Notes: generated by a model from the sequence alone, not told the origin. Counted from the stretch's first letter, positions 16,184-24,503 are shown. The stretch: DNA of 41,272 nucleotides from Candidatus Omnitrophota bacterium (GCA_903852325.1 CAINQO010000039.1:1-41272), one strand, 5' to 3'. Program-made: numbers and translations.

Positions 16184-17353
16184 TCAGTAATTAAATTTAT
16201 AATTTTTTAAAAATTCCACCAGGACCCTTGCCCCATCATATAAATTATTCAAGCCGGCGTATTCATCGGCGATGTGCGCGCAACCTTCGGCGCCGAAACC
16301 CGTCGCCACCGCCGGGATCTTCAGCGCCTTAAAAAAAGTGATCACCGTCGCCCCTTCCGATCCGCTGATCCGCGGTTTGATCTTTAAATTATTCATCGCC
16401 CCCGCCAGCCCCTGCACCAGGGGGTGGCCGGGGTCAATATAATAAGGGTCCTGAATACCCTGGATCTCAATTTTATAATCGGCCGCGTGGCGGCGGATCA
16501 ACCGGTGCAAAGAACGCAAAAGCTTTTTGTCGGAGGTGCCGGGGAGAAACCGGAAATCCAATTCGAATTCGCACCAGTCGCTGACCACATTCACCTTGTC
16601 CCCCCCTTTGATCGTGCCCACGTTTATCGTCGGTTCGCGCAGATAAACATTCTTTCTATAACGCGGGTGCTGATTTTGCAGGTCGGCGATTATTCCGGAG
16701 GCAATCACGATCGCGTTCTTCCCTAACCAGGGGTAGGCGCCGTGGGCTTTTTTGCCCCGGATAAAAACTTTCAGATGCATCAATCCTTTTTGGGTAACCA
16801 CGATCTCAAAATCATCGGCGTCCAAAACCACCGCGGCATCCGCTTTTAAAATCTTGCGTTTCAATAAAGGGATCAATCCCAGATCAGAGCCGCTTTCTTC
16901 GTCGGCGGTCGCGGCAAAGATCAGGTCGTAATCCAGTTTTATCCCCTCTTCGACTATCGCGTTAATCGCTTCCATTCCGCTGGCCAGATTACCTTTGCAA
17001 TCGGTGGCCCCTAAACCGTAGATCCGGTCACCGATAATCTTGGCTTTTAAGGCCGGGGTTTTCCAGCTGGCGCCGGCGGGGACCGTATCCAGATGCGGAG
17101 TAAGTAAAAGGGACCGGGCGTGTTTTTTCCCCGGCAGCCTGGCCAACACGTTCACTCTTTTGGCGCTGAAAGTATGGGTTTTGATCTCCAGGCCCAGGTT
17201 TTTCAAATAGCCGCAGACAAAAGCGGCGACCGCCCGCTCATCTCCGGGTGGATTCTGGGAATCCAGGGAAATCAACTGCTGCAGGGTACGGGTCAGTCTT
17301 TTTTTATCGACCTTAGCGGGCAAATTTCGCATTTTGGGTTTTGTTTGCGGCAA
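16184..17353 (-). CDS. M20-family metallopeptidase (ArgE/DapE type)
   Basis: 389 residues. Zinc ligands and catalytic residues are visible: His in LLTPHLDTVPAG, Asp in GLGATDCKGNLASG, the Glu pair in FAATADEESGSDLG, Asp in AAVVLDADD, and His in GFGAEGCAHIADEY near the end. The dimerisation insert lies around residues 195-300 (HGAYPWLGKNAIVIASGI, INVGTIKGGDKVNVV). The fold is that of acetylornithine deacetylase, succinyl-diaminopimelate desuccinylase and related carboxypeptidases. The exact substrate is not decidable. The start is uncertain between TTG 17353 (AAGGA only 3 nt away) and ATG 17332, which has no clear ribosome binding site. Both overlap the upstream glycosylase gene (by 61 or 40 nt). 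Confidence 0.87.
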   Translation of the reverse strand: MPQTKPKMRNLPAKVDKKRLTRTLQQLISLDSQNPPGDERAVAAFVCGYLKNLGLEIKTHTFSAKRVNVLARLPGKKHARSLLLTPHLDTVPAGASWKTPALKAKIIGDRIYGLGATDCKGNLASGMEAINAIVEEGIKLDYDLIFAATADEESGSDLGLIPLLKRKILKADAAVVLDADDFEIVVTQKGLMHLKVFIRGKKAHGAYPWLGKNAIVIASGIIADLQNQHPRYRKNVYLREPTINVGTIKGGDKVNVVSDWCEFELDFRFLPGTSDKKLLRSLHRLIRRHAADYKIEIQGIQDPYYIDPGHPLVQGLAGAMNNLKIKPRISGSEGATVITFFKALKIPAVATGFGAEGCAHIADEYAGLNNLYDGARVLVEFLKNYKFNY

Positions 17354-17940
17354 TAATCCTTGCCTAGTTTTACCAATAAAGCGTGATATTCATTGAATAA
17401 TTTCACATCCGGTTTTAAATTACGCATAAAAATATCCTGCACCTCCCGGTAAGGCGCGTCTTCTTTTGCCAGGCCGTGGCGGGAAAGGATTCTTTTGGTA
17501 TACGCATCGACCACGAACACCGGCTTACCCAAAGCATAAAGCAGGATGGAGTCGCAGGTTTCCGGGCCGATCCCCTTGACGGCCAGCAGCTGTTTACGCA
17601 ATACTGCCGGCTCCTGGCCGGCTAAATCCCCGAGTTTTGCGGAATAATGCCGGGAGAAAAATTCAAGGAAGCTTTTAAGCCGGGCGGCTTTAATATTATA
17701 ATATCCTGAACTTTTTATCAAGCCGGCTAAACGACGCACCGGCATCCGCTGCATCCGGCGGGCATTTAAAAGTTTATTTTTTCTAAGAACAGCGACGGCC
17801 TTCTCCACATTGGACCAGCTGGTGTTCTGGGTGAGGATCGCCCCGACAATCACTTCAAAAGCGCTCTGCGCCGGCCACCAGTGCTGCGGGCCAAAAACAA
17901 AATATAACCGCTTGAATATTTTTTCTAACTCACCCTTCAT
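17293..17940 (-). CDS. Endonuclease III-like DNA glycosylase (HhH-GPD, 4Fe-4S), MagIII-like
   Basis: 215 residues. The HhH-GPD core is visible in FEVIVGAILTQNTSWSNVEK, LLAVKGIGPETCDSILLYAL and the catalytic Asp in FVVDAYTKRIL. The C-terminal iron-sulphur motif is CRKQNPKCEICPL. The catalytic Lys that follows the HhH hairpin in true endonuclease III is not present (GIGPETCDSI). A monofunctional glycosylase of the MagIII type, which removes alkylated bases, is therefore more likely than an AP lyase. Length also fits MagIII. Its ATG overlaps the stop of the PilZ gene by 4 nt and its end overlaps the M20 gene. Confidence 0.85.
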   Translation of the reverse strand: MKGELEKIFKRLYFVFGPQHWWPAQSAFEVIVGAILTQNTSWSNVEKAVAVLRKNKLLNARRMQRMPVRRLAGLIKSSGYYNIKAARLKSFLEFFSRHYSAKLGDLAGQEPAVLRKQLLAVKGIGPETCDSILLYALGKPVFVVDAYTKRILSRHGLAKEDAPYREVQDIFMRNLKPDVKLFNEYHALLVKLGKDYCRKQNPKCEICPLRSIKKD

Positions 17941-19871
17941 TCCTTTAATTTTAAAGGATTGAAACCGTAATAGGCGAACAGGGTGTAGGTTGTTCCGGAC
18001 ACTGATCCGGTATGACTACCCTTGGGGGTCGCCCAGCCATGCCCGGTATCTACCTGATCCTGAGTGGCATAAGGAAGGCAGCCTTCCCCCTGGCCGGAAG
18101 GAGAAGGGCTGGAAATGATCATGTTACCCAGCTGGCTTAAATACATCCTGGCTTTAAGCCCGTAATCTTCGGCTTTCTTTATCTCTCCTTTTTTCCGGTA
18201 AAAATCTTCCATAATTTTATATGAGACGATCATCTGCCCGGTCCACTCTGAAGAAACTACCCCGCCCCGGGCGGTATGGCGCTGGGGAGCAAAATCAAAT
18301 CCCCTGACCTTTACGCTCTGGCCGTTTGCCCGCATGAAATCAACCTCCACACTGCAATTTTCCTCCACGAATTCCAGGATCTTATCCGGGTTCATGCCTA
18401 AGGCCAGCAATTTTTCCGGGCCGATCGCGGCAATGCTCCAGGCATAAGTATCCGTGGCAATCGTCGAGTCCCCCTTGCCGCGTTTGATCGGCAAATCCGG
18501 GCGATCATAGGTATTGCTCACCATCCAACTGAGCGCCTTTTGCGCGGCCTGGGCATAAATTGGTTTTTGCGTCACCTCAGCCAACATATTAAAAAAAGCG
18601 TAACCGTCTAAATTATGTTCCGTAGCATACCAGCTCACCGCCGGCCCGCCGCGGATACCCCCGGCGGCGTCCTCATTTTGCAGCCGGATAATCGTCCCGG
18701 CGATATCTTCCGCTAATCCCAGGTAACTTTTATCTCCGGTGCCCTGGATGTACTGCATGATCGCCAGGCCCAGCCAGATGTTCGGCCCGCTGTGCATCAC
18801 AAACTCCGCCGGAGCCCCGTCATCGACATAGTAAGCATTAAAAAACCAGCCGTTTTCTCTCTTGGCTTCCGTGGCAAAAAACTCTAGGATCTTTTTGGCC
18901 CGGTCAGGATCCCCGAACCGCGTATACGCCTGGACCAACAACGCTTGGTCGTAGGTAAAAGACCAGTTGGCGATTTCCTTATCCCCCTCGAAACTGGAGA
19001 CCAGGCCGGTGCGTTTACTTTGATGGATTTTAAGCCATTGGTACATCTTGTCAAAATTGGCTTTTTCCAACACCCCCTGCTGCTCATCCAGCTTGACAAT
19101 TTCTTTTGCCGCTGAATTTTCTTTTTGTTTTACCGCGGCCAGCTCCGCCTCCAAAACCAGTTTCTCCTTGGTCAGGCCGGCGACTAAACCGTTAAGCTGC
19201 TTAAAACGCATCGAATCCCCGGTCTGGATCTGGGCTTTCCGGGATTCAATGGATTGGATACGTTCTTCCAGGCCGTTTAATTTTGATTGAAAAGCCTGGC
19301 GCTGCGTAATGACCCGGTTAATTTTTTGCCTGGCCAGGGTCGAATCTTTGATCACCCCGGCCAGCCTTTCAATGAGCAGTTTATTCCCCCGGGTCAATTT
19401 ATAATTTAAATAACTGTTTAAACCCAGGCCCGCCGCCAGGATGATTACCGCCGTTAAAGCCACCGGAACAAAAAGTTTCCTTGCCCAGGCATAACGCATG
19501 AGCTTGCTGTTTTCTTTTGCCGGGATCGAATCATAGTTCAGCCCGGCCAGGCAGCGGTATTTCTCTCCGGGAATCTCCCTAAACCAGACAATGCTGGCCT
19601 GGGCGGTTACGGGTTTGCGGCTGACCGGGATGTCGATCTCCAGGGCTAATTTTATCCCCCGGTCGTTAAATAACCCGCGCAACCCGGGCTCAAGGTTATT
19701 GACCGACAGACACATCCCCCCCCGGCTGATGTTATTGGTAAATCCCTGCTGCCAGGGGGAAAGAAAAACATCTCCCTGCCGCTTAAAACGGAACTGCACG
19801 GGAAACACCGTATCCAAACGCAGGTACTGGCGGTGCTCTTTGGGAATTAGTTTTTTATTACGGTGCGGCAT
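17937..19871 (-). CDS. PilZ / transmembrane / coiled-coil / alpha-barrel protein (predicted c-di-GMP-controlled envelope enzyme)
   Basis: 644 residues. The N-terminal PilZ domain carries both c-di-GMP binding motifs: RxxxR (Arg14-Arg18, RQYLR) and (D/N)xSxxG (Asn47-Gly52, NISRGG). One TM helix follows at about 133-154 (LFVPVALTAVIILAAGLGL), then a coiled coil at about 160-275. From about 275 to 640 comes a helical-repeat domain resembling (alpha/alpha)6 glycosidase barrels: FTYDQALLVQAYTRFGDPDR, HSGPNIWLGLAIMQYIQG, ATEHNLDGYAFFNM, GVVSSEWTGQMIVSYKIM and GHGWATPKGSHTGSVSG. The PilZ domain should be cytoplasmic and the barrel periplasmic. I do not know its substrate and catalytic residues are not certain. 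ATG 19871 has GGAG 6 nt upstream. It overlaps the glycosylase by 4 nt. Confidence 0.8.
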   Translation of the reverse strand: MPHRNKKLIPKEHRQYLRLDTVFPVQFRFKRQGDVFLSPWQQGFTNNISRGGMCLSVNNLEPGLRGLFNDRGIKLALEIDIPVSRKPVTAQASIVWFREIPGEKYRCLAGLNYDSIPAKENSKLMRYAWARKLFVPVALTAVIILAAGLGLNSYLNYKLTRGNKLLIERLAGVIKDSTLARQKINRVITQRQAFQSKLNGLEERIQSIESRKAQIQTGDSMRFKQLNGLVAGLTKEKLVLEAELAAVKQKENSAAKEIVKLDEQQGVLEKANFDKMYQWLKIHQSKRTGLVSSFEGDKEIANWSFTYDQALLVQAYTRFGDPDRAKKILEFFATEAKRENGWFFNAYYVDDGAPAEFVMHSGPNIWLGLAIMQYIQGTGDKSYLGLAEDIAGTIIRLQNEDAAGGIRGGPAVSWYATEHNLDGYAFFNMLAEVTQKPIYAQAAQKALSWMVSNTYDRPDLPIKRGKGDSTIATDTYAWSIAAIGPEKLLALGMNPDKILEFVEENCSVEVDFMRANGQSVKVRGFDFAPQRHTARGGVVSSEWTGQMIVSYKIMEDFYRKKGEIKKAEDYGLKARMYLSQLGNMIISSPSPSGQGEGCLPYATQDQVDTGHGWATPKGSHTGSVSGTTYTLFAYYGFNPLKLKE

Positions 19872-19942
19872 TTTTTGCTCCGGGTAAAAATATCGAGAAA
19901 CCTATTTTATAACAAAACCGGCTTAAGGCAAATTGAATATCT

Positions 19943-20764
19943 TTAAGGGTTTTCGAAACTTAAAATATTATCCAGCCGGAAGGTGAGCTCCTCTTTCTTT
20001 AAACAACAATAACCGACCAGGTACTGATGCTTGTTCTCCTGCCTGACTTCCCGGGGGATCACCTCCCTCAGGGAAACCCTGGCGTCATGGCTGGAAAAGT
20101 AACGCATCTTCAGGGGAATTTTGTTTACGATATGCTGCTGGATTAAAATTGTTTTGCGGTGGTTGGAGTGCTCCAGCAGTTCGGGATTAAACGCGAACAG
20201 GCCGCAATAATCTGCAAATCCGGGGATCCCTTTGTCCCGGCAGATTTTGTTCAATTTATTGAACACTTCCCGGGTCATTTCCACGTCGGCCATCGCCCGA
20301 TGCATCTGCATTTGCTTGACCTCCAGTTTCTGGGCGACAAACCAGAGCGGATACCGTTCCAGCCCGGGCAGGAGCCTTCTGGCCATAGTCAAAACATCAA
20401 AAACAATCAGATCCTCCACCGCCGGACGGCCCAAAAGCCTGAGTTCATTATTCAAAAACCCCAGGTCGAACCTGGCATTATAAGAACAAAGATAACTCCC
20501 TTTAATAAACTCCAGGAACTGCGGCATTATTTTCTCTATTCCGGGGGCGGCGGCCAGCATTTCCGGAGTAATTTTATTTACCGCGAAGGCCTCCGGAGAA
20601 ACCGCCCTTCCGGGATTAACCAATGCGCCGAATTCCGCCAGCTTTTTTTCTCCCTTAACCCTTAAAGCCGCCAGTTCCACGATCCGGTCTCCGCAAGCAG
20701 GATCCAACCCGGTAGTTTCGGTGTCAAATATGGTAAATTCTATTTCTTCGATGTTCTCGGTCAT
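19943..20764 (-). CDS. DnaQ-family DEDDh exonuclease fused to a WYL domain
   Basis: 273 residues. The N-terminal 3'-5' exonuclease has ExoI FTIFDTETTGLD, ExoII NARFDLGFLNNELR and ExoIII HRAMADVEMT, so all DEDDh residues are present. From about residue 205, the sequence KIPLKMRYFSSHDARVSLRE, VIPREV, QYLVGYCCLKKEELTFRLD and NILSFEN matches a WYL domain, an SH3-like ligand- or nucleic-acid-sensing module usually found in regulators. The exonuclease resembles the polymerase III epsilon proofreading subunit, but the fusion suggests a regulated nuclease instead. ATG 20764 overlaps the DUF2156 stop by 4 nt, and the PilZ gene follows 71 nt downstream. Confidence 0.85.
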   Translation of the reverse strand: MTENIEEIEFTIFDTETTGLDPACGDRIVELAALRVKGEKKLAEFGALVNPGRAVSPEAFAVNKITPEMLAAAPGIEKIMPQFLEFIKGSYLCSYNARFDLGFLNNELRLLGRPAVEDLIVFDVLTMARRLLPGLERYPLWFVAQKLEVKQMQMHRAMADVEMTREVFNKLNKICRDKGIPGFADYCGLFAFNPELLEHSNHRKTILIQQHIVNKIPLKMRYFSSHDARVSLREVIPREVRQENKHQYLVGYCCLKKEELTFRLDNILSFENP

Positions 20765-21654
20765 TTTTCGGTAGCGATGTAAGCAGGGACTAAGCGCGCC
20801 GGTTTATAGGAGAGTTTGGTTTTCCGTAAGTTCTCCAAACCCGAATCATCCATAATGTTAATATATCTGTAATCTTTAAGTTCCTGGCTGAAGCGGCGGA
20901 AGATAAATTGGGCCAGGCCTTTTACCCCCAGGTCGGTAATTTCATAAAGTATGCAAAAAGTGTTTTTGTTTAACGGATAACCGAAGCTGAAAGCCTTGAG
21001 TTCCCGGTTTATCCTGACGGTAATGCCGCGCAGCCCGAGCTTTTTATAATTATCCAGCGCCTCCCGGAGCACCTTGCGGTTATCCTCAAGCATACCACAA
21101 TAAACAGGATCAAGACAATGGGCTTTGCGCTGCCTGGCCCAAAAGTCAAATAAAACCAGGCAATCCTCCCGGTCCGCCGGGCCCAGCGCGGCTGCCGCGC
21201 CGACATAGTGCTTAGTGAAATAATTGTAGGCGGCGCGCTGCGATTTGAATTTATTCCCTTTCAGCAGCGCCAGGTCGCTGCGCAAACAAAGGTAATCCGG
21301 GAATTTTTCCCGGACGCAATATCCCAGAGAACGGTAATACTCCGTCTCTTTTAACGGTATATTTTCGATGCGCGAGAGTTCTTTATTCTTATTGATCCGC
21401 CCCATCTGCGCAAAAGCGCGGGAAGCTGCCTGCGGGTCAGGATCCTTGGCCAGCGGCGGCAGGTACATAAAACTTCCCAGCGCATCGCGGAAAAAAACGC
21501 ACAGGCTTTTGCCGCACAGAAACCATTCAATGGTATAAAGGGAACGCCAGATATAGATATTGGCGAAGGAAAATGCCGCCAGCTCCGCAGGGGCAAAACC
21601 GAGGAAACGGTTGAATAATTTTTGATCTTTTAAAGATAATTTATTTAATTTCAT
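20761..21654 (-). CDS. DUF2156 (phosphatidylglycerol lysyltransferase C-terminal domain-like) protein
   Basis: 297 residues, tandem GNAT-like fold. Recognisable stretches are FSFANIYIWRSLYTIEWFL and YYRSLGYCVREKFPDYL near the start. RAAYNYFTKHY, LRGITVRINRELKAFSFGYP and the C-terminal INIMDDSGLENLRKTKLSYK (family pattern NxxxDxGxxxLRxxKxxxxP) follow. In MprF this domain transfers lysine from Lys-tRNA to phosphatidylglycerol. Stand-alone relatives have unknown acyl or aminoacyl transfer roles. No membrane helices are present. A tRNA-binding protein gene lies two genes upstream, which is suggestive if it uses aminoacyl-tRNA. It overlaps YkgJ by 14 nt and the exonuclease by 4 nt. Confidence 0.8.
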   Translation of the reverse strand: MKLNKLSLKDQKLFNRFLGFAPAELAAFSFANIYIWRSLYTIEWFLCGKSLCVFFRDALGSFMYLPPLAKDPDPQAASRAFAQMGRINKNKELSRIENIPLKETEYYRSLGYCVREKFPDYLCLRSDLALLKGNKFKSQRAAYNYFTKHYVGAAAALGPADREDCLVLFDFWARQRKAHCLDPVYCGMLEDNRKVLREALDNYKKLGLRGITVRINRELKAFSFGYPLNKNTFCILYEITDLGVKGLAQFIFRRFSQELKDYRYINIMDDSGLENLRKTKLSYKPARLVPAYIATEK

Positions 21655-22174
21655 CCGGCAGGCTTATTTCCGCGACTTCCCTGACCTCCTCGTAAGCCTG
21701 GATAATCTGCGGATTATCCTTAAGCAGGGAACGCAGGGTTGAGGAGTTAAGATAATCCGCCAGGTAAGCAATATAATCTTTGGCCTCCTGGCTGTTTATG
21801 TGCTCATAAACATAGGGGCAATTTAAATCTACTGTCAATAAAACCTTGCCTTTGCGAAAATTGATCAGGAAAGGGTAAAGCTGGCATTCAAACGGCCGGA
21901 AAGCATAGATGCGGCATTGATTACCGGCGGTTTCTAAAAACGGGCAAAGAAAATCCGCTCCGGCGGGATTGGGGACCGGCTGGATCCGGCGGTCGATGGA
22001 GATCGAAGCAACCGGGATCCCTTTTTTATCCAGCAGCATCTGGATCTCTTCCTCCAGAAGGCAGGGGCTCCAGACGGAATCGGCTTCTTTAAACCGACAG
22101 CACCCCCGGCATTTAAGGCAAAACTCCTGAGGCACAAATTGTTTCAAGGCTAAAGCTTTACTTTTGGCGCTCAT
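21641..22174 (-). CDS. YkgJ-family cysteine-cluster protein
   Basis: 177 residues. The CxxCxxCC motif is CLKCRGCC (Cys19, 22, 25, 26). Further Cys ligands lie in DFLCPFLE, NQCRIYAFRPFECQLYPF and DLNCPYVYE. The family is thought to bind zinc or an iron-sulphur cluster, and its biochemical role is unknown. The ATG overlaps the stop of the tRNA-binding protein by 4 nt and its own end overlaps the DUF2156 gene by 14 nt. Confidence 0.88.
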   Translation of the reverse strand: MSAKSKALALKQFVPQEFCLKCRGCCRFKEADSVWSPCLLEEEIQMLLDKKGIPVASISIDRRIQPVPNPAGADFLCPFLETAGNQCRIYAFRPFECQLYPFLINFRKGKVLLTVDLNCPYVYEHINSQEAKDYIAYLADYLNSSTLRSLLKDNPQIIQAYEEVREVAEISLPDEIK

Positions 22175-22491
22175 TTTACGATACTTCCCAATTTCAATGG
22201 TTTAGTCGGAGTGATGATCGCCAGGGTGTTCTCATCGGAGCCGGCCAGGATCATTCCCTGGCTTTCCACTCCGCGCAGGATGACTGGATCAAGGTTATCC
22301 ACCACCACTACCTGTTTACCCAGCAGCTCTTCTTTGGAATAATGCGCTTTGATCCCGGCCACCACCTGTTTTTGCCGGTCCCCTAAATCCAGGATCAAAA
22401 CGACCAGCTTGTCCGCGTTGGGATGGTCGTTGACTTCTTTGATCTGGGCGATCCTAAACTCTAATTTTCTAAAATCCTCGATAGTGGCCAT
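22171..22491 (-). CDS. Stand-alone tRNA-binding (Trbp111 / MetRS C-terminal-like) protein
   Basis: 106 residues. The EMAP/Trbp111 OB-fold is recognised from EFRIAQIKEVNDHPNADKLV, QVVAGIKAHYSKEELLGKQV, VVVVDNLDPVILRGVESQGM and ILAG. It matches the dimerising C-terminal domain of bacterial methionyl-tRNA synthetase and the free-standing proteins Trbp111 and CsaA. It should bind tRNA by shape or act as a chaperone. I place the start at ATG 22491, because GGAGG lies 5 nt upstream. An in-frame TTG at 22512 would add 7 residues with less support. No MetRS body is adjacent. Confidence 0.88.
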   Translation of the reverse strand: MATIEDFRKLEFRIAQIKEVNDHPNADKLVVLILDLGDRQKQVVAGIKAHYSKEELLGKQVVVVDNLDPVILRGVESQGMILAGSDENTLAIITPTKPLKLGSIVK

Positions 22492-22514
22492 TCTTTCCTC
22501 CGCTGATTGCAAAT

Positions 22515-24029
22515 TTAAAACTTAAACTCCGCGTAAAACTCGAACTGGTAGGCGTTATTCGCCTGGCCGTCTCCGCGGACAAAAGGGCTAAAGGTACTTC
22601 CATCCGTGTCATCCCGCTCTTCTTTATAATAACCTCCGGGGACATAATAACCACCCAGAAAACCTACCGTAATATGCTCGCTTATTTTATAATCGACAAA
22701 TAAATCTGTTTCTATCCCCAGATCCCGGGAAAGATACTTGCCCTCGCCGTTCAAAGTGCCTACCGGACGGGCAAAAGCGCTTAAATAGTAAGCATACACG
22801 CTGGCGCTAAGCTTATCCGTAAAATTATAATCGAATCCTGCCGAAGGCATGATCAGGTTGTCAAAATCCGCGGAAAAAAATGTTCCCGGACGGGGCACCC
22901 CGTAATTCAAACCGTAACCTCCTCCCATCGCCACGATCGGAAGCATATCGGCATTACTGCTGGAGACCGTATCGCTGAGATTGCGGTTAGTGGGAGAAGA
23001 GTAACTAAAGGCCCGGTTTTTCCCGGAAACATAAAGCGCATCCGGCGAACCGGCGGTATCCGGGCTAGTTTTATTACCCGAACAAAGCAGAAAGCGCATT
23101 CCCGGGACAAATTTCCCAAGTATATAATTCAATCCGGAATAAAACATGTAGCCGGTATGCTGAATATCCTTGAACTCGCTGTCCTGGCTTTGGGCATAGC
23201 CGAAATTATGCGCCGCTTCCAGTTTTATGTTTAGCTTTTCCCCCGCGTATTCCCAGGCGCCGCCGACCGTGCCCAGGAAATCCTTATTTACCGGGGCGGC
23301 AAAAAGATTATCCCTTTTGCCGTTGGAAGTATAGTCCGCCAGCATGCCCACGTACGGCCAGAAGGTTTGTTTCCCGGAGGTAATTTTAATATCAGTGGCA
23401 AAAAAATTAGCGGCATTGGGTTCATATTTCTGCCCCTGGTCGATCTCCTGCTCGATGCGCGGACCCAAAGGATTTTTATAAACTAAATCCGGCCGGCAAT
23501 AATAAAGGCGCCAGATAACCCCTTCGCTCTCCCGGGATAAGGTCGCCCCGTAATTTTCATAACCGCCGTTTAAAGCAAAACCGTTACCGACCGCATAAGG
23601 ATATAAACCGGTTTTTAACCGGAATTTTTCCCAAAGCTTGTTCTCCAGCCAGAATTCTTCAACCTGGGGAAGCAGTTCGGCATTCCGGTATTTCTCGATC
23701 CTGCCTCCGGAAGTGATCAGGGTGTTGTGGATAAAAAGCGGGGCGTCGTAATCGTAAGGGCCGTTACGTTCGAATTTAATATAAAACTTACTGCCGGAAT
23801 CCTTAAAATCAGCATTGAGCGAAAAATTATAATCGATACCCAAATAAGTAGTATGATCATCCTGGTTATGGCTGTCCAGTCCCGCTACATTTTTCAGGGT
23901 GACCAGGTCGGCGCGTAAATAGGTATCCAGCCCAACCGTTACTTTGTCGGTATTCAACAGTTCGTAGGCGGTTGCCGGAAGGTAAAAACCCAACCCTAAA
24001 ATCAGTAATAAACAGGCCTTTTTAAAGAT
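22515..24029 (-). CDS. Outer-membrane beta-barrel protein (porin/alginate-export-like), possible ATC start
   Basis: 504 residues if read from 24029. The sequence alternates aromatic/polar strands (GFDYNFTDKLSASVYAYYL, HITVGFLGGYYVPGGYY) and ends AYQFEFYAEFKF, with the terminal Phe typical of BAM-inserted proteins. Bacterial relatives are general porins or export barrels. The first canonical start is a TTG at 23993, but it would cut off a signal peptide. Twelve upstream codons read (start)-FKKACLLLILG and continue LGFYLPATA. They follow the doubled ribosome site GGAGGCGGAGG and begin with ATC (24027..24029), with no ATG, GTG or TTG available. So either ATC is used or the G of ATG has been mutated or misread. 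It is the first gene of a packed operon and has its own promoter. Confidence 0.8.
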   Translation of the reverse strand: MFKKACLLLILGLGFYLPATAYELLNTDKVTVGLDTYLRADLVTLKNVAGLDSHNQDDHTTYLGIDYNFSLNADFKDSGSKFYIKFERNGPYDYDAPLFIHNTLITSGGRIEKYRNAELLPQVEEFWLENKLWEKFRLKTGLYPYAVGNGFALNGGYENYGATLSRESEGVIWRLYYCRPDLVYKNPLGPRIEQEIDQGQKYEPNAANFFATDIKITSGKQTFWPYVGMLADYTSNGKRDNLFAAPVNKDFLGTVGGAWEYAGEKLNIKLEAAHNFGYAQSQDSEFKDIQHTGYMFYSGLNYILGKFVPGMRFLLCSGNKTSPDTAGSPDALYVSGKNRAFSYSSPTNRNLSDTVSSSNADMLPIVAMGGGYGLNYGVPRPGTFFSADFDNLIMPSAGFDYNFTDKLSASVYAYYLSAFARPVGTLNGEGKYLSRDLGIETDLFVDYKISEHITVGFLGGYYVPGGYYKEERDDTDGSTFSPFVRGDGQANNAYQFEFYAEFKF

Positions 24030-24073
24030 CCTCCGCCTCCGGATAGGTAAATTATGCCGAAAAACTTAAAATT

Positions 24074-24102
24074 ATAATAACACCCGGGAGTAGAAAACTC
24101 AA
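24074..24102 (-). promoter_or_regulatory. Putative promoter of the outer-membrane protein operon
   Basis: On the minus strand TTGAGT (24097..24102) is followed after 17 nt by TATTAT (24074..24079). It lies about 45 nt before the proposed start of the barrel gene. Confidence 0.6.
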
Positions 24103-24164
24103 GGCAAATCAGGGGGCCACGGAGAGCAATTCAGGCGCAGGGCCTGACTGCTATTTATTATAAG

Positions 24165-24198
24165 AAAAATCCGCTAATAATGAAATTAGCGGATTTAT
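24165..24198 (-). terminator. Terminator of the tRNA-Val/tRNA-Asp unit
   Basis: A perfect 12-bp stem AAATCCGCTAAT/ATTAGCGGATTT (24167..24178 with 24185..24196) has a 6-nt loop. On the minus strand it is followed by a T-rich stretch and lies 4 nt after the 3' end of tRNA-Asp. Confidence 0.8.
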
Positions 24199-24200
24199 TT

Positions 24201-24279
24201 TGGCGGGGCCGACGAGATTCGGACTCGCGATCTCCTCCGTGACAGGGAGGCGCTTTAAGCCAGGCTAAGCTACGACCCC
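24201..24279 (-). tRNA. tRNA-Asp (anticodon GTC)
   Basis: The minus strand gives acceptor GGGGTCG pairing with CGGCCCC. The anticodon stem is CCTCC/GGAGG with loop CTGTCAC, so the anticodon is GTC. The T arm is GCGAG/CTCGT with loop TCCGAAT. Unlike the other tRNAs here, the 3' CCA appears encoded (GCCA at the end). Length is 76 nt plus CCA. Confidence 0.95.
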
Positions 24280-24374
24280 AAAATGTTTATCCTTTTAAAT
24301 CTGAACTACTATTGTATTAAAATTACGGATTATTGCAACAACTACTTATTCTGAATTTGCCGCTGAAATTAAAG

Positions 24375-24448
24375 TGGGCGATAGAGGAGTTGAACCCCTG
24401 ACCTTCTGAATGTAAGTCAGACGCTCTAACCAACTGAGCTAATCGCCC
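24375..24448 (-). tRNA. tRNA-Val (anticodon TAC)
   Basis: Acceptor GGGCGAT pairs with ATCGCCC. The anticodon stem TCTGA/TCAGA holds the loop CTTACAT, so the anticodon is TAC. The T arm AGGGGTTCAACTCCT is standard, and the discriminator is A. CCA is not encoded. It lies 95 nt upstream of tRNA-Asp and probably shares its transcript. Confidence 0.95.
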
Positions 24449-24503
24449 GAAATTCTATCCCGATTCCCAATCCTCACCGCCGACCGGAAACAGGAACAGG
24501 CAA

